Shown: positions 6,058 to 6,142 of the stretch, in pieces
Position numbering within the stretch: the first letter of the stretch is position 1
Layout of the letters: each line of letters opens with the position of its first letter
Origin: Deltaproteobacteria bacterium
GTDB taxonomy: Bacteria > Desulfobacterota > Binatia > Binatales > Binataceae
NCBI GenBank assembly: GCA_021799555.1
Contig: JAJZAG010000231.1
Location: 1 to 6,142, forward strand
Length of the DNA: 6,142 bases
Direction of reading: 5' to 3'
Translations under genes and position numbers: made by a program
The notes under the pieces: model-generated
What the model was told of the DNA's origin: nothing
Database searches by the model: none
What the model saw: the letters and a program-made list of their open reading frames with translations, nothing else

Positions 6058-6142
6058 TTTACGGCGCGATTGCTGCGGGCCAAGGTCCGTGCAAATCGAC
6101 GTTCGAGGCGCGTGTGATACCGTTGGCGCACCGGCGCATCAT

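Larger units (their letters stand above)
5767..6142. other. AT-richer intergenic region upstream of the DUF1329 gene; no convincing gene
   Basis: This stretch has clearly lower GC than the rest of the window between about 5800 and 5970, then becomes GC-rich again after about 6050. It holds the ribosome binding site and candidate promoter of the DUF1329 gene and the nested inverted repeats at 6005-6057. A possible opposite-strand promoter (TTGATG 5888-5893, TATTTT 5910-5915, 16-base spacer) could serve a + strand gene beyond the edge. Open frames exist but look non-coding: a 68-codon + frame from 5797 has no family resemblance. At the right edge two frames are open, a minus frame ending at TAA 6044-6042 with a very basic 32-residue tail, and a + frame from ATG 5987 of 52 codons. 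Neither can be judged from this window. Confidence 0.6.

Noticed and set aside
1..6142. CRISPR arrays, transposon ends, phage or toxin-antitoxin genes
   Set aside because: No spaced direct repeats, transposase motifs, terminal inverted repeats with target duplications or small paired genes were seen by reading both strands.

Overview
The window is a GC-rich stretch of bacterial chromosome with ordinary housekeeping-type gene content. The genes present suggest a Gram-negative, menaquinone-using organism: a MenA-type prenyltransferase, an exported DUF1329 protein and an AmgK/MurU-type sugar-recycling pair. The DUF1329 subfamily and the small membrane protein next to menA fit deltaproteobacterial or Binatota-like lineages, but this placement is an inference from memory of protein families and is only tentative.

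Layout. On the + strand, positions 1-1673 carry a MenA-like UbiA-superfamily prenyltransferase whose frame is open to the left edge, and then, after a single intervening base, a four-helix membrane protein of unknown function. These two form an operon-like pair. It converges, with an 11-base overlap of gene ends, on a minus-strand block covering 1663-5766. Read in the direction of transcription, that block holds an exported DUF1329 protein (5766-4447), a 157-base gap containing a strong hairpin, an AmgK-type sugar kinase (4289-3186), a MurU-type nucleotidyltransferase joined to it by an ATGA stop/start overlap (3189-2398), a 117-base gap, and a glutathione S-transferase-like protein (2280-1663). 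The right end (5767-6142) is a more AT-rich intergenic region with a plausible promoter for the DUF1329 gene, nested inverted repeats and no convincing gene.

How the genes work together. The clearest functional unit is amgK-murU. In pseudomonads and relatives, AmgK phosphorylates the anomeric carbon of recovered N-acetylmuramic acid and MurU converts the product to UDP-MurNAc, so peptidoglycan fragments re-enter wall synthesis without passing through MurA. The MenA-like enzyme would make demethylmenaquinone precursor in the membrane. The DUF1329 protein, the GST-like protein and the unknown membrane protein have no evident shared pathway with these.

I found no tRNA, rRNA, CRISPR array, transposase or phage gene, and nothing that clearly amounts to a new multi-gene system. 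The items most worth a second look are the unknown membrane protein coupled to menA, the structured DNA at 6005-6057 and 4341-4378, and the DUF1329 protein with a cysteine-flanked loop.
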